Part shown: positions 1-7,913 of the stretch, in pieces
How positions within the stretch are numbered: the first letter of the stretch is position 1
Layout: each line of letters begins with the position of its first letter
The notes under the pieces: model-generated
The model's database searches: none
Seen by the model: only the letters and a program-made list of their open reading frames with translations
Told to the model about the DNA's origin: nothing
Assembly (NCBI RefSeq): GCF_015477765.1
Contig: NZ_JADLQQ010000001.1
Coordinates: 558,001 to 622,000 of the forward strand
Origin: Nocardia transvalensis
GTDB taxonomy: Bacteria; Actinomycetota; Actinomycetes; Mycobacteriales; Mycobacteriaceae
Direction: 5' to 3'
Length of the DNA: 64,000 nucleotides
Program-made: the position numbers and the translations under genes

Positions 1-147
1 TTTACGGCAACTCACCGGCGAACCGGTGCGGCACAACGACTCCCGCCCCCGAAAACAATTCGGGCACCCGCGGCCACCGGAGATCGGTGGGGCGGGTGCC
101 CGGATATCTTCGATTCGCGCTCACAGCCCTGGCGCGAACCTTCGTCG

Positions 148-1365
148 TCAGCGAAGCTCGCGAGCCAGGTTGGCGTCGAGCACGCCGAGGAACTCCTCGG
201 TGGTGAGGTAGCCCTGGTCGCCGCCGACCAGCAGGGCCAGGTCCTTGGTCATCTGGCCGTCCTCGACGGTCTTGATGACGACATCCTCGAGGGTCTGCGC
301 GAAGCCGATGACCTCGGGGGTGTTGTCCAGCTTGCCGCGATGCGCCAGGCCGCGGGTCCACGCGAAGATCGAGGCGATCGGGTTGGTGGAGGTCGGCTTG
401 CCCTGCTGGTGGAGGCGGTAGTGGCGGGTCACGGTGCCGTGCGCGGCCTCGGCCTCGCAGGTCTTGCCGTCCGGGGTGAGCAGCACCGAGGTCATCAGGC
501 CCAGCGAGCCGAAGCCCTGCGCCACGGTGTCGGACTGCACGTCGCCGTCGTAGTTCTTACAGGCCCACACGTAGCCGCCCTCCCACTTCAGGGCGGAGGC
601 GACCATATCGTCGATGAGCCGGTGCTCGTAGGTCAGGCCGGCGGCGTCGAACTGATCCTTGAACTCGGCCTCGAAGATCTCCTGGAAGGTGTCCTTGAAC
701 ATGCCGTCGTAGGCCTTCAGGATGGTGTTCTTCGTCGACAGGTACACCGGGTAGTTCTGCTGCAGGCCGTAGTTGAACGACGCGCGGGCGAAGTCCTCGA
801 TGGACTTCTTGAAGTTGTACATGCCCATGACCACGCCGCCGTCCTCGGGGATCTTGACGACCTCGTGGACGATCGGCTCGCTGCCGTCCTCCGGCGTGAA
901 GGTGAGGGTGACGGTACCGGCCTGATGCACCTTGAAGTCGGTGGCACGGTACTGGTCACCGAAGGCGTGACGGCCGATGATGATCGGCTTGGTCCAGCCC
1001 GGAACCAGGCGCGGGACGTTGGAGATGATGATCGGCGCGCGGAAGATGGTGCCGCCGAGGATGTTGCGGATGGTGCCGTTGGGCGACCGCCACATCTTCT
1101 TGAGCCCGAACTCCTTGACGCGCGCCTCGTCGGGGGTGATGGTGGCGCATTTGACGCCGACGCCGTGCTTCTTGATGGCGTTGGCGGCGTCGATGGTCAC
1201 CTGGTCGTCGGTCTTGTCCCGATACTCGATGCCGAGGTCGTAGTACTCGAGGTCGACGTCGAGGTAGGGGTGGATCAACTTGTCCTTGATGAACTGCCAG
1301 ATGATCCGCGTCATCTCGTCGCCGTCGAGTTCGACGACGGTGCCTTCAACCTTGATCTTGGACAT
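148..1365 (-). CDS. icd: NADP-dependent isocitrate dehydrogenase
   Basis: Oxidative decarboxylation of isocitrate to 2-oxoglutarate in the TCA cycle, cytosolic. The 405-residue product is of the eukaryotic-like homodimeric type (about 405-410 residues, like M. tuberculosis Icd1): it opens [20 protein letters not shown] and contains the substrate and cofactor segments [27 protein letters not shown] [15 protein letters not shown] and NPIASIFAW. The open frame continues upstream to 1452, but the start at 1365 has a good site (GGAGGA about 12 bases upstream) and matches the family N-terminus. It diverges from the metX leader, the same neighbourhood as icd1 in mycobacteria. Identification is very secure. 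Confidence 0.97.
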   Translation of the reverse strand: MSKIKVEGTVVELDGDEMTRIIWQFIKDKLIHPYLDVDLEYYDLGIEYRDKTDDQVTIDAANAIKKHGVGVKCATITPDEARVKEFGLKKMWRSPNGTIRNILGGTIFRAPIIISNVPRLVPGWTKPIIIGRHAFGDQYRATDFKVHQAGTVTLTFTPEDGSEPIVHEVVKIPEDGGVVMGMYNFKKSIEDFARASFNYGLQQNYPVYLSTKNTILKAYDGMFKDTFQEIFEAEFKDQFDAAGLTYEHRLIDDMVASALKWEGGYVWACKNYDGDVQSDTVAQGFGSLGLMTSVLLTPDGKTCEAEAAHGTVTRHYRLHQQGKPTSTNPIASIFAWTRGLAHRGKLDNTPEVIGFAQTLEDVVIKTVEDGQMTKDLALLVGGDQGYLTTEEFLGVLDANLARELR

Positions 1366-1751
1366 GGATCTTCGTGTCCTCCTAGGAAGGTGCTCCCATT
1401 GCACGGCCAGGTGAAACACGCTTGTGAGCGGACCTAGCTGTTCAACAGACAACGTATACGCCCCGCGTTGTCCACGGGACTTCTGGTGCTAAACAAGACA
1501 AGCGTACTGGTGCGCCGTGCCTCACATCCAGGGACGGTCCCATGGAGAGATACCCACGTCACCGCACGCATAAGTCTCGCGTCAATAGAGTTAACGCCTG
1601 GGTCCATTCCGCATTCCGACGGGGGGTGTGAGGGACGGAACGGGAGGCGCTGCACTCACGCCCCAGGCCGGGAGGGCGGGGATACCTGGTGACCGTGTGA
1701 GTAATCAGACAGGTGGAGTCCGGAACGGGCGATCGGTTACCATCGGGCTTC
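1366..1751. other. Intergenic region between icd and the metX riboswitch
   Basis: About 390 bases hold the divergent promoters of icd and of the metX leader. No convincing coding frame or repeat is visible; the short open frames here lack ribosome sites and family resemblance. Confidence 0.5.
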
Positions 1752-1862
1752 AGGTCATGAGTGCCAGCGCCAAGCCCCGGCTCGCTGGCCGGCAACCCTC
1801 CAGTTGCGGTGGGGTGCTCCGGGTGATGACCGGGCTCTCGAAGGTCGAGAGCAAGCGCGACG
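1752..1862 (+). promoter_or_regulatory. SAM-IV riboswitch controlling metX
   Basis: The RNA carries the actinobacterial SAM-IV signature: closing stem GGTCA (1753-1757) with TGACC (1827-1831), the conserved internal run CCGGCAACCCTCC, then GGTGGGGTGCTCCGGGTGATGACC, followed by an 8-bp hairpin GCTCTCGA/TCGAGAGC (1834-1852, loop AGG) and the conserved pseudoknot strand GCAAGCGCGAC. SAM-IV elements bind S-adenosylmethionine and repress methionine genes in Actinomycetales. The element ends a few bases before the AGGAGG (1866-1871) of the leader peptide ORF, so a translational switch on that site is likely (inference). Confidence 0.9.
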
Positions 1863-1879
1863 ATCAGGAGGTCACCGAC

Positions 1880-1915
1880 ATGTCTTGTTGCTGTTCGCCT
1901 GTCGAAGCCCGATAA
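1880..1915 (+). CDS. Cysteine-tract leader peptide MSCCCSPVEAR
   Basis: An 11-residue ORF with a strong AGGAGG (1866-1871) eight bases before ATG. It reads MSCCCSPVEAR, with three consecutive Cys codons (TGT TGC TGT). Poly-cysteine upstream ORFs that sense Cys-tRNA charging precede sulfur genes in mycobacteria, and this peptide lies directly after the SAM-IV riboswitch and before metX. A cysteine-responsive attenuator or coupling peptide is therefore inferred. The peptide itself probably has no function as a protein. It is too short for ordinary gene callers. Confidence 0.7.
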   Translation: MSCCCSPVEAR

Positions 1916-1956
1916 ACACCAGCGAGCCGAGCCTCGGCGACCCCTTTGGGAGGAAC

Positions 1957-2082
1957 ATGAGTAACTCGATCACGCCCTGGGGCGTGCAGATCGCGCGCAA
2001 TGTCCGGGTCGCTACCATCGGACCGGTGCAGAGGAACTACGGGGCGACGGCGTGCGCCGGATCTACGGCGGCGGCGCGGTGA
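1957..2082 (+). CDS. 41-codon ORF translationally coupled to metX
   Basis: The ORF begins ATG at 1957 behind GGGAGGAAC and reads [18 protein letters not shown]... to a TGA at 2080-2082. That stop overlaps the metX GTG (2079-2081) in the form GTGA, the usual geometry of translational coupling. No family was recognised, and it does not resemble the MetY N-terminus. It may be a second leader peptide that opens the metX start when translated, or a small protein. The sequence supports the coupling; the role is inference. Confidence 0.55.
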   Translation: MSNSITPWGVQIARNVRVATIGPVQRNYGATACAGSTAAAR

Positions 2083-3245
2083 CCGTGAGTATCGAGTCGA
2101 GCACCTCCTCCTCGATGGCTGCCGCCCTGTTGCCGCCGTCCGATGGGCGCCTCGGCACCATCGGTATCGGTGATATCCGGCTCGAGAACGGAGCGGTGCT
2201 CCCCGGCGTCGAGCTGGCCGTGCAGCGCTGGGGTGAGCTGTCGCCGAATCTGGACAACATCGTGCTGGTCGAGCATGCGCTGACCGGCGATTCGCACGTG
2301 GTCGGGCCGCCCGACGAGCTGCATCCGCTGCCGGGCTGGTGGGACGGCATCGTGGGGCCGGGAGCCCCGCTCGACACCGATGAATGGTGTGTCATCGCCA
2401 CCAACGTGCTGGGCGGCTGCAAGGGCAGCACCGGCCCCTCGTCCCCGGCTCCGGACGGAAAGCCCTGGGGTGCCCGGTTTCCCGAGATCTCGATTCGCGA
2501 CCAGGTGGCGGCGGAGGCGGCCCTGTTCGATCTGCTGGGTATCGATCGCGCCGCGGCCGTCGTCGGCGGATCGATGGGCGGTATGCGGGTGCTGGAGTGG
2601 ATGGTCGGCCATCCCGAACGAGTGGGCGCCGCACTGGTGCTGGCCGTCGGAGCGCGGGCCACCGCCGATCAGATCGGCACCCAGACCACGCAGATCGCGG
2701 CGATCCAGGCCGATCCGGACTGGCAGGGCGGCAACTATCACGGCACCGGCCGGGTACCGACCGCGGGCATGGGTATCGCCCGGCGCATCGCGCATCTGAC
2801 CTACCGCACCGAATTCGAGCTCGACCACCGGTTCGGCAACCGCCCCCAGGGCGACGAGAATCCGTGGGACGGCGGCCGCTATGCGGTGCAGAGCTATCTG
2901 GAATATCAGGCGGAGAAGCTGATTCAGCGCTTCGACCCGGCCACCTATGTCCTGCTGACCGAGGCGATGAACCGTCACGACGTCGGCCGCGGACGCGGCG
3001 GTGTCGAGGTGGCGCTGTCCGCCACGCCGGTGCCGTGCATCGTCGGCGGTGTCGACTCCGACCGGCTCTACCCGCTGCGCACCCAGCAGGAGCTGGCCGA
3101 TCTGCTGCCCGGCTGCACGGGTCTGGAGGTAGTGCAGTCGCGTGACGGGCACGACGGATTCCTCACCGAGACCGAGGCCGTGGGCAAGCTGCTGGTGGAG
3201 ACGATGCAGCTGGCGCGCAGTGTCAGGCCACGCCGAGGCCGCTGA
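2079..3245 (+). CDS. metX: Homoserine O-acetyltransferase
   Basis: Acetylates L-homoserine with acetyl-CoA in methionine biosynthesis. The 388-residue alpha/beta-hydrolase-fold protein has the family segments [28 protein letters not shown], the nucleophile elbow [14 protein letters not shown], and the C-terminal acid and histidine regions [16 protein letters not shown] and DGHDGFL. GTG 2079 overlaps the preceding short ORF; GTG 2085 is an alternative. In M. tuberculosis the orthologue (metA, Rv3341) follows metC/metY, which is missing here. Expression should be repressed by SAM through the upstream riboswitch and may be further modulated by the leader peptides. Confidence 0.96.
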   Translation: MTVSIESSTSSSMAAALLPPSDGRLGTIGIGDIRLENGAVLPGVELAVQRWGELSPNLDNIVLVEHALTGDSHVVGPPDELHPLPGWWDGIVGPGAPLDTDEWCVIATNVLGGCKGSTGPSSPAPDGKPWGARFPEISIRDQVAAEAALFDLLGIDRAAAVVGGSMGGMRVLEWMVGHPERVGAALVLAVGARATADQIGTQTTQIAAIQADPDWQGGNYHGTGRVPTAGMGIARRIAHLTYRTEFELDHRFGNRPQGDENPWDGGRYAVQSYLEYQAEKLIQRFDPATYVLLTEAMNRHDVGRGRGGVEVALSATPVPCIVGGVDSDRLYPLRTQQELADLLPGCTGLEVVQSRDGHDGFLTETEAVGKLLVETMQLARSVRPRRGR

Positions 3246-3540
3246 TCGTCACCGCCAGCGCGATGATGGTGCCGCCGAGCACCGTGTAGGCGCCCACATC
3301 GAACGGACGGCTGCGCACCGCCAGCAGCCCGACTCGCACGGTCGGCAGGCACAGCCGCAGCGTCGCCGCGAGCAGCGTCGCACCGCCGATGAAGAAGGCC
3401 CCGCGGCGCCATCGATCCTGCGCCAGGAACACCGCGGCCACCGCCAGTACCGCCACCACCAGCAGCATGGGCAGATTGGCCCGGAAGAACTGTCCGGTCG
3501 GGCCGGGGTCGTGGGTGTGGGTGGCGGGAGCTTCGGTCAC
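3223..3540 (-). CDS. DUF3017 family small membrane protein
   Basis: A 105-residue protein with a His-rich polar N-terminus and three predicted membrane segments (about residues 22-41, 46-66 and 82-102). It resembles the actinobacterial DUF3017 family, whose function is unknown and which often sits near folD or methionine genes. Its 3' end overlaps the metX 3' end by 23 bases in convergent orientation. Start is GTG at 3540. Confidence 0.75.
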   Translation of the reverse strand: MTEAPATHTHDPGPTGQFFRANLPMLLVVAVLAVAAVFLAQDRWRRGAFFIGGATLLAATLRLCLPTVRVGLLAVRSRPFDVGAYTVLGGTIIALAVTISGLGVA

Positions 3541-4025
3541 GCCTCGATTCTCGCATCATCGCAGCGGACGCTGGATCCGGGCGCGCGGCCGCGATCCCTG
3601 ATCCGAAAGCCCATGGCCGACAACAGGGTTGTCAAGCAGCCCGACGGAGAACCCAACGGTTGTTTGCTACCTAGTTGCTTATTAGCTCAATCTTGGTGTT
3701 ATTGCTGATGTTTGAACTCTGTATTCAGCAGATTTTGTGAACCCAGAGGTCGCACACCCGCGGGATAGAGAAATCCATATTGGGATAGAGAAATCCATAT
3801 TCCGCAGGATTCAAGCCCGCTCTACGAGCAGATTGCCAGTTCAGACGCAGTTTTCGGGGAGAGGATAAAGAGGTTTTGATTCGACGAAATACTCATAACT
3901 CTATTTCGTTGCCCCGCCGATATCAAACGGTTACCTCAAATATTTGCCCGATGTTGACTAGCTCACATACGAGTCCTGTAGATTTGCCAACGACAAGAAG
4001 CTCTCCGAACGCGAAAGGACATGCA
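3541..4025. other. AT-richer intergenic region
   Basis: About 485 bases with lower GC than the surrounding genes, especially 3660-3960. It holds the tandem repeat at 3762-3801 and the probable promoter of the 54-residue peptide. No other coding sequence is supported. Confidence 0.5.
3762..3801. repeat. Perfect 20-bp tandem duplication
   Basis: Two exact, directly adjacent copies of GGGATAGAGAAATCCATATT (3762-3781 and 3782-3801) lie in AT-rich DNA 225 bases before the small peptide gene. Each copy contains the short inverted pair GGAT/ATCC, so it could be a duplicated operator; this is inference. Confidence 0.9.
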
Positions 4026-4190
4026 ATGCCTGTTATCGGTTCGGCCATATGCGACATCATGAACCTGATCCCCACCGCCATCTTCTCGACGGTTCTGCCC
4101 GTCGTGGGTTCGGTCCTCGCGCCGTCCACCCTGATGGGCTCGTGGGCCGCCAACACCGTCCTGGCGGTGTTCACCGGCTCCATGCTGTGA
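4026..4190 (+). CDS. Small hydrophobic peptide (54 aa), unknown
   Basis: ATG 4026 follows a GAAAGGA site (4013-4019) with 6-base spacing. The 54-residue product MPVIGSAICDIMNLIPTAIF... is almost entirely hydrophobic and small (Ile, Val, Leu, Ala, Gly, Ser), with one Cys, one Asp and no basic residue. It could span the membrane once or twice. No family was recognised; a membrane-active peptide, a bacteriocin-like peptide or an exported small protein are possibilities only. The AT-rich upstream region, a strong hairpin 14 bases downstream and a terminator at 4393 make a self-contained transcription unit and favour a real gene. Confidence 0.5.
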   Translation: MPVIGSAICDIMNLIPTAIFSTVLPVVGSVLAPSTLMGSWAANTVLAVFTGSML

Positions 4191-4203
4191 TTGGTGCCTG
4201 ATC

Positions 4204-4248
4204 GCGTCGTGCGTGGTACGACAGCGACTGCCGTACCACGCACGACGC
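4204..4248. other. Long perfect hairpin after the small peptide gene
   Basis: A 16-bp perfect stem (GCGTCGTGCGTGGTAC at 4204-4219 with its complement at 4233-4248) encloses a 13-base loop. No T-run follows, so it is more likely an mRNA-stabilising or processing hairpin, or a protein-binding site, than an intrinsic terminator. Confidence 0.7.
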
Positions 4249-4392
4249 CGACGAACCGATCGCCGGCCGCCCGAAAAGACAGCCCTCGGCCGCTTCTCGG
4301 CGCACCGCCCCCCTGCCCGCGCGTCGAGGCAGCAGCAAGTTCCCTGCCACCCTGGGCGGCAGTCCCGTCGATCGAGTTCTTCAATACGAATA

Positions 4393-4420
4393 AGGCCCCG
4401 GCCTGCCACCGGGGCCTTTT
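4393..4420 (+). terminator. Intrinsic terminator
   Basis: Stem AGGCCCCGG/CCGGGGCCT with a 7-base loop is followed directly by TTTTTC on the plus strand. It would end the transcript of the 54-residue peptide gene and insulates the mycolyltransferase promoter region. Confidence 0.85.
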
Positions 4421-4693
4421 TCTCGCTCCTAGATAGCAATCGACACGTACTTCCAGGAAGAGCTAGCCAGGATCAATCTACAGCAGAGAATCGACCATGG
4501 TTAATGGTAGGCAAACAGATCTGCGGCGGTTGGGCATCGAAGAGATCACGAACCGTTCAGTTCCTTTTCATCCAAGAAATATACTCCTAAATCTCATTGT
4601 TGGAATCGTAAAAATTGCGAAGAAAAGGCGCTTGAGCTGCGATTCGGCGTGTCGCTGCCCACCTGATGAACCCCGATGTTGAAAGCTGGGCGC
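4421..4693. other. Upstream region of the mycolyltransferase gene
   Basis: AT-richer DNA between the terminator and the mycolyltransferase start, presumably holding its promoter. No clear -35/-10 pair or gene is recognised. Confidence 0.4.
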
Positions 4694-5815
4694 ATGAACC
4701 TGACCGTCAGCGCAGCAGCACTCAACTCTCACCGTATGCGAATCGCAGGCAACAGCTTGGCAATCGGTTTACTTGTCGGTGCTCTGGCGACAGTCGGCGC
4801 ATCGACCGCGTCTGCCGACCCGACCGCTCAGTTGCAATGGGCGGCCTCGTCTACCGCGTCGGAGGACGGTTCTCGGATAACCGGGGTCGAGCAGGTCGAC
4901 GACCGCAACGTCCGTTTGGAGGTGTACTCCGCGGCGATGGACCGGTCCTTTCCGGTGGAAGTCCAACTGCCCGCGGATACTTCGCAGCCGCGACCGAGCC
5001 TCTATCTGCTGAGCGGCTTGGACGCGGGTGAAAGCGTCGCCTCCTGGCAGGCGCAAACCGATGTACGACAGTTCATGTCCGACAAGAATGTCAACCTGAT
5101 CATGCCGATCGGCGGAAAAGGCAGTTACTACACGGACTGGATCAACGACGACCCGGTGCTCGGCCGCAACAAGTGGAAGACATATTTGACCGAAGAGCTG
5201 CCGCCGCTGATGGATTCGGTACTCGGCACCAACGGCGTCAACGCCATCGCGGGGATCTCCACGTCCGGCACCTCGGTGCTGGCGCTGCCCATCGCCAAAC
5301 CAGGGCTGTACAAGGCGGCGGCCGCCTACAGCGGCTGCGCTCAGACCAGCGACCCGATGGGTTCCTACTTCGTGCGGACCTCCGTCGGAATGGCCGGGGG
5401 GAACCCTCACAATATGTGGGGGCCGACAGGGTCTCCCGAATGGGTGGCCAACGACCCGTATCTGCACGCCGACCAGTTGCGCGGGCTCGAGCTGTACTTC
5501 TCCTCGGGCACCGGCGAGCCAGGGGAATACGACACGATCGACGGACGCAAAGCACAGCTCGGCGACGGACGAACCCAGATCGACGGCAAGACCAATCAAC
5601 TCGGCATAGGAGGCCTCGTGGGCCAGCTCCTGGTCGGCGGTGCCATCGAGAACGCCACCGCCTACTGCACTCGCAACATGCAGCAGAAGCTCGAGTCGCT
5701 CGGCATCCCCGCCACCTTCCACTACACCCCGGGTACGCACTCCTGGGGTTACTGGCAGGACGAGTTCAAGGAGTCGTGGCCCGTGCTCGCCCGCGGAATG
5801 GGCCTGTCGGAGTAA
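4694..5815 (+). CDS. Secreted mycolyltransferase, antigen 85 / Fbp family
   Basis: Exported alpha/beta-hydrolase that transfers mycolic acids between trehalose mycolates and arabinogalactan in the cell envelope. Features: signal peptide with hydrophobic core SLAIGLLVGALATVGASTASA, cleavage likely before DPTAQLQW; esterase-D fold; nucleophile elbow GISTSGTSV; family segment NMWGPTGSPEWVANDP; acid region SGTGEPGEYD; catalytic His in GTHSWGYW. These match the Ag85 Ser-Glu-His layout. Alternative starts are ATG 4676 and ATG 4736; 4694 has a weak GAAAG. It stands alone behind a terminator. It shows the host makes mycolic acids. Confidence 0.9.
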   Translation: MNLTVSAAALNSHRMRIAGNSLAIGLLVGALATVGASTASADPTAQLQWAASSTASEDGSRITGVEQVDDRNVRLEVYSAAMDRSFPVEVQLPADTSQPRPSLYLLSGLDAGESVASWQAQTDVRQFMSDKNVNLIMPIGGKGSYYTDWINDDPVLGRNKWKTYLTEELPPLMDSVLGTNGVNAIAGISTSGTSVLALPIAKPGLYKAAAAYSGCAQTSDPMGSYFVRTSVGMAGGNPHNMWGPTGSPEWVANDPYLHADQLRGLELYFSSGTGEPGEYDTIDGRKAQLGDGRTQIDGKTNQLGIGGLVGQLLVGGAIENATAYCTRNMQQKLESLGIPATFHYTPGTHSWGYWQDEFKESWPVLARGMGLSE

Positions 5816-5843
5816 CCCCAGCCCCGGGCGGGATACTGGGCAC

Positions 5844-6308
5844 GTGTTTCATCTGGTGTTCTTCGAGCCTCGTATCCCGCCCAACACGGGTAATGCCATC
5901 CGGTTGGCCGCCGGGACCGGGTGTGAGCTGCACTTGGTGGAGCCGTTGGGGTTCGATCTGTCCGAGCCGAAGCTGCGTCGGGCCGGACTGGACTACCACG
6001 ATCTGGCGTCGGTGAGCGTGCACGGGAATCTCGCCGCCGCATGGGAATCCATCCGGCCCGAGCGCGTGTTCGCCTTCACTGCCAAGGCGACCACCCGCAA
6101 TACCGACATCTCCTACCGCAAGGGGGACGCCCTGCTGTTCGGCCCGGAACCGACGGGGCTCCCCGAGGACGTGCTGGCCGATCCGCGCATCACGGACCAG
6201 CTGCGGATACCGATGCTGCCGGGGCGGCGGTCGATGAACCTGTCCAATGCGGCGGCGGTGGCCGTGTACGAGGCGTGGCGCCAGCTCGGGTTCCCGGGCG
6301 CGGTGTGA
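5844..6308 (+). CDS. trmL: tRNA (cytidine/uridine-34-2'-O)-methyltransferase, SPOUT family
   Basis: A 154-residue SPOUT methyltransferase that 2'-O-methylates the wobble base of certain leucine tRNAs. It opens VFHLVFFEPRIPPNTGNAIR and carries the TrmL/YibK signatures NTGNAIRLAA, LLFGPEPTGLP and the knot segment PMLPGRRSMNLSNAAAVAVYE. GTG 5844 is chosen because the family begins immediately with this strand. Length is normal. The SAM-binding trefoil knot motifs are all present. Confidence 0.92.
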   Translation: MFHLVFFEPRIPPNTGNAIRLAAGTGCELHLVEPLGFDLSEPKLRRAGLDYHDLASVSVHGNLAAAWESIRPERVFAFTAKATTRNTDISYRKGDALLFGPEPTGLPEDVLADPRITDQLRIPMLPGRRSMNLSNAAAVAVYEAWRQLGFPGAV

Positions 6309-6369
6309 CGGGCGGCCCCGCCCGCATGTCGCATGTTGTTTGCCCCTGGTGCGCTGTTAGCGTCGCGCT

Positions 6370-7623
6370 GTGACGTCGACGACCGACGACGAAAGCTCGG
6401 AGACCGCAAACGGCTGGGACCACAAGCTCTGGGCCGTCCCGCTGATTGTCGCGATGGGGTTGCTGAGCCTGTTGGCCCTGTCGTATCTGGGTAGCATTCT
6501 CGATCCGCAGCGGAATCTGCACGACTATCCGCTGGTGCTGGTCGATGCCGACCGCGGCGAATACGGCACGACCGTAGCCCGCGAGATCCACGCCGCCTTC
6601 CCCGAGGACCGAGTTCGGCTGCAGGTCACCGACGCCGCGGAGGCGGAGCGGCAGCTGTCGGATGCGACTGCCTTCGGTGCGATCGTGATTCCCGAGGATT
6701 TCAGCGCGCGGTTGACGGCCCTGAGCACACCCGGCTCCGGCGACGGCACTCCCCCGAGTATCGAGGTCCGGACCAACCCGCGAGCGGGCACGACCGCCGC
6801 CACACTGACCACCCAGCTCGTCACTCCCGTCCTCGACGACGTCAACCGGCGGCTCGGTGCGGAGGCCACCGAGCGGGCGCGCGGTAACGGGGTGCCGCTG
6901 CCGGATGCCGCGCTGATCACCCTCACCGAGCCGGTGCACGTGAACGTCACCCAGTACCAGCCGCTTCCCGCGGGTACGGCCAACGGCATCTCCGCGTTCT
7001 ACTACACCCTGCTGGTGGTATTCGCCGGCTTCACCGGAAGCACGCTGGTCAGCACCGGAGTCGACGGCGCCGTCGGGAGTGGTCCGGGGATCTCCCGGTG
7101 GCGGGTGCTGCTGTTCAAATGGGCGCTCGTCGCGGTGGTGGCCCTGGTGATGGCGGCGGCCTACCAGCTGATCGCCAATCGTCTGGGCATGCCGATCGGC
7201 CATCCGGTGGCGCTCTACTTCTACAGCGCATTCGCCTCGCTGGCGATCGGCATGACCGCGCTGGCCAATCTGGCGATGGTGGCCACGGTCGCCTCCGCAC
7301 TGCGTATGCCGGTGCTGAACAACCTCGGCATGCCGATCAACATGCTGCTGTTCATCGCGCTCGGACTGCCCTCCTCCGGCGGCATCATGCCGATCGAGGC
7401 GACGCCCGGGCTCTACGGTGTCCTGGCCGAGTTCGAGCCGATGCATCAGGTGTTTCTCGGGGTGCGATCGATCCTGTATTTCGACGCCCGCGCCTCGGCC
7501 GGGCTGACCCGCGCGATCGTGATGTGCACGGTCGGTGTGGGTTTCGCGGTGATCGTGGGGGTGCTGACGACCCTCGGTTACGAACGCCTGCGGGCGCGGG
7601 TGCACCCCCCGGAGCAGACGTAA
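6370..7623 (+). CDS. YhgE/Pip or DUF3533-like ABC-2 type membrane protein
   Basis: A 417-residue membrane protein: cytosolic N-terminus, first membrane helix about residues 22-42, a roughly 180-residue extracytoplasmic domain (LHDYPLVLVDADRGEYG...), then five or so membrane helices from residue 215 to the C-terminus. This is the topology of YhgE/Pip and DUF3533/SNG1 families, related to ABC-2 permeases; members are linked to export and to phage or T7SS interactions, but no activity can be assigned here. GTG start at 6370. No ATPase gene is next to it. Confidence 0.7.
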   Translation: MTSTTDDESSETANGWDHKLWAVPLIVAMGLLSLLALSYLGSILDPQRNLHDYPLVLVDADRGEYGTTVAREIHAAFPEDRVRLQVTDAAEAERQLSDATAFGAIVIPEDFSARLTALSTPGSGDGTPPSIEVRTNPRAGTTAATLTTQLVTPVLDDVNRRLGAEATERARGNGVPLPDAALITLTEPVHVNVTQYQPLPAGTANGISAFYYTLLVVFAGFTGSTLVSTGVDGAVGSGPGISRWRVLLFKWALVAVVALVMAAAYQLIANRLGMPIGHPVALYFYSAFASLAIGMTALANLAMVATVASALRMPVLNNLGMPINMLLFIALGLPSSGGIMPIEATPGLYGVLAEFEPMHQVFLGVRSILYFDARASAGLTRAIVMCTVGVGFAVIVGVLTTLGYERLRARVHPPEQT

Positions 7624-7642
7624 CCGCCGGTGGTCCGCGGAT

Positions 7643-7873
7643 TCAGCGGTCGATCTCGAAGCGCTTGAACCGAGATGTGGCCCCCGCCGCGAGGCGGACC
7701 CGGCTCTTGGGGACCCCGAAGTGCTCGGCCAGCAGTTCGATGGCGGCCTTGTTCGCCTTACCCTCCACGGCCGGGGCACGCACGTACAGCTGCAGCGTGC
7801 CGTCGTCGAGGGTTTCGACGCGGGGGCCCTTCCTGCTGTTGGGCTTAATGGTCGCCCGGACCACGGTCGGCAC
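7643..7873 (-). CDS. DUF167 (YggU-like) protein
   Basis: A 76-residue cytosolic protein matching the DUF167/YggU family: it contains ETLDDGTLQLYVRAPAVEGKANKAAIELLAEHFGV and the closing SRVRLAAGATSRFKRFEI. The family is widespread and of unknown function. GTG at 7873 follows AGGAG with good spacing; the open frame extends to 8005 but that part lacks family similarity. It starts about 40 bases after the stop of the neighbouring lipoprotein gene and may be co-transcribed. Confidence 0.88.
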   Translation of the reverse strand: MPTVVRATIKPNSRKGPRVETLDDGTLQLYVRAPAVEGKANKAAIELLAEHFGVPKSRVRLAAGATSRFKRFEIDR

Positions 7874-7913
7874 GTCTTGCTCCTGTTGTCGGCAGTCAGC
7901 GGCAGCGTAGTGC

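Noticed and set aside
340..1437. 365-codon open frame opposite icd
   Set aside because: It is the GC-rich antisense shadow of icd, with no ribosome site or family pattern.
1957..2082. 41-codon ORF as a metY remnant
   Set aside because: Its sequence does not resemble the MetY N-terminus or any PLP-enzyme segment.
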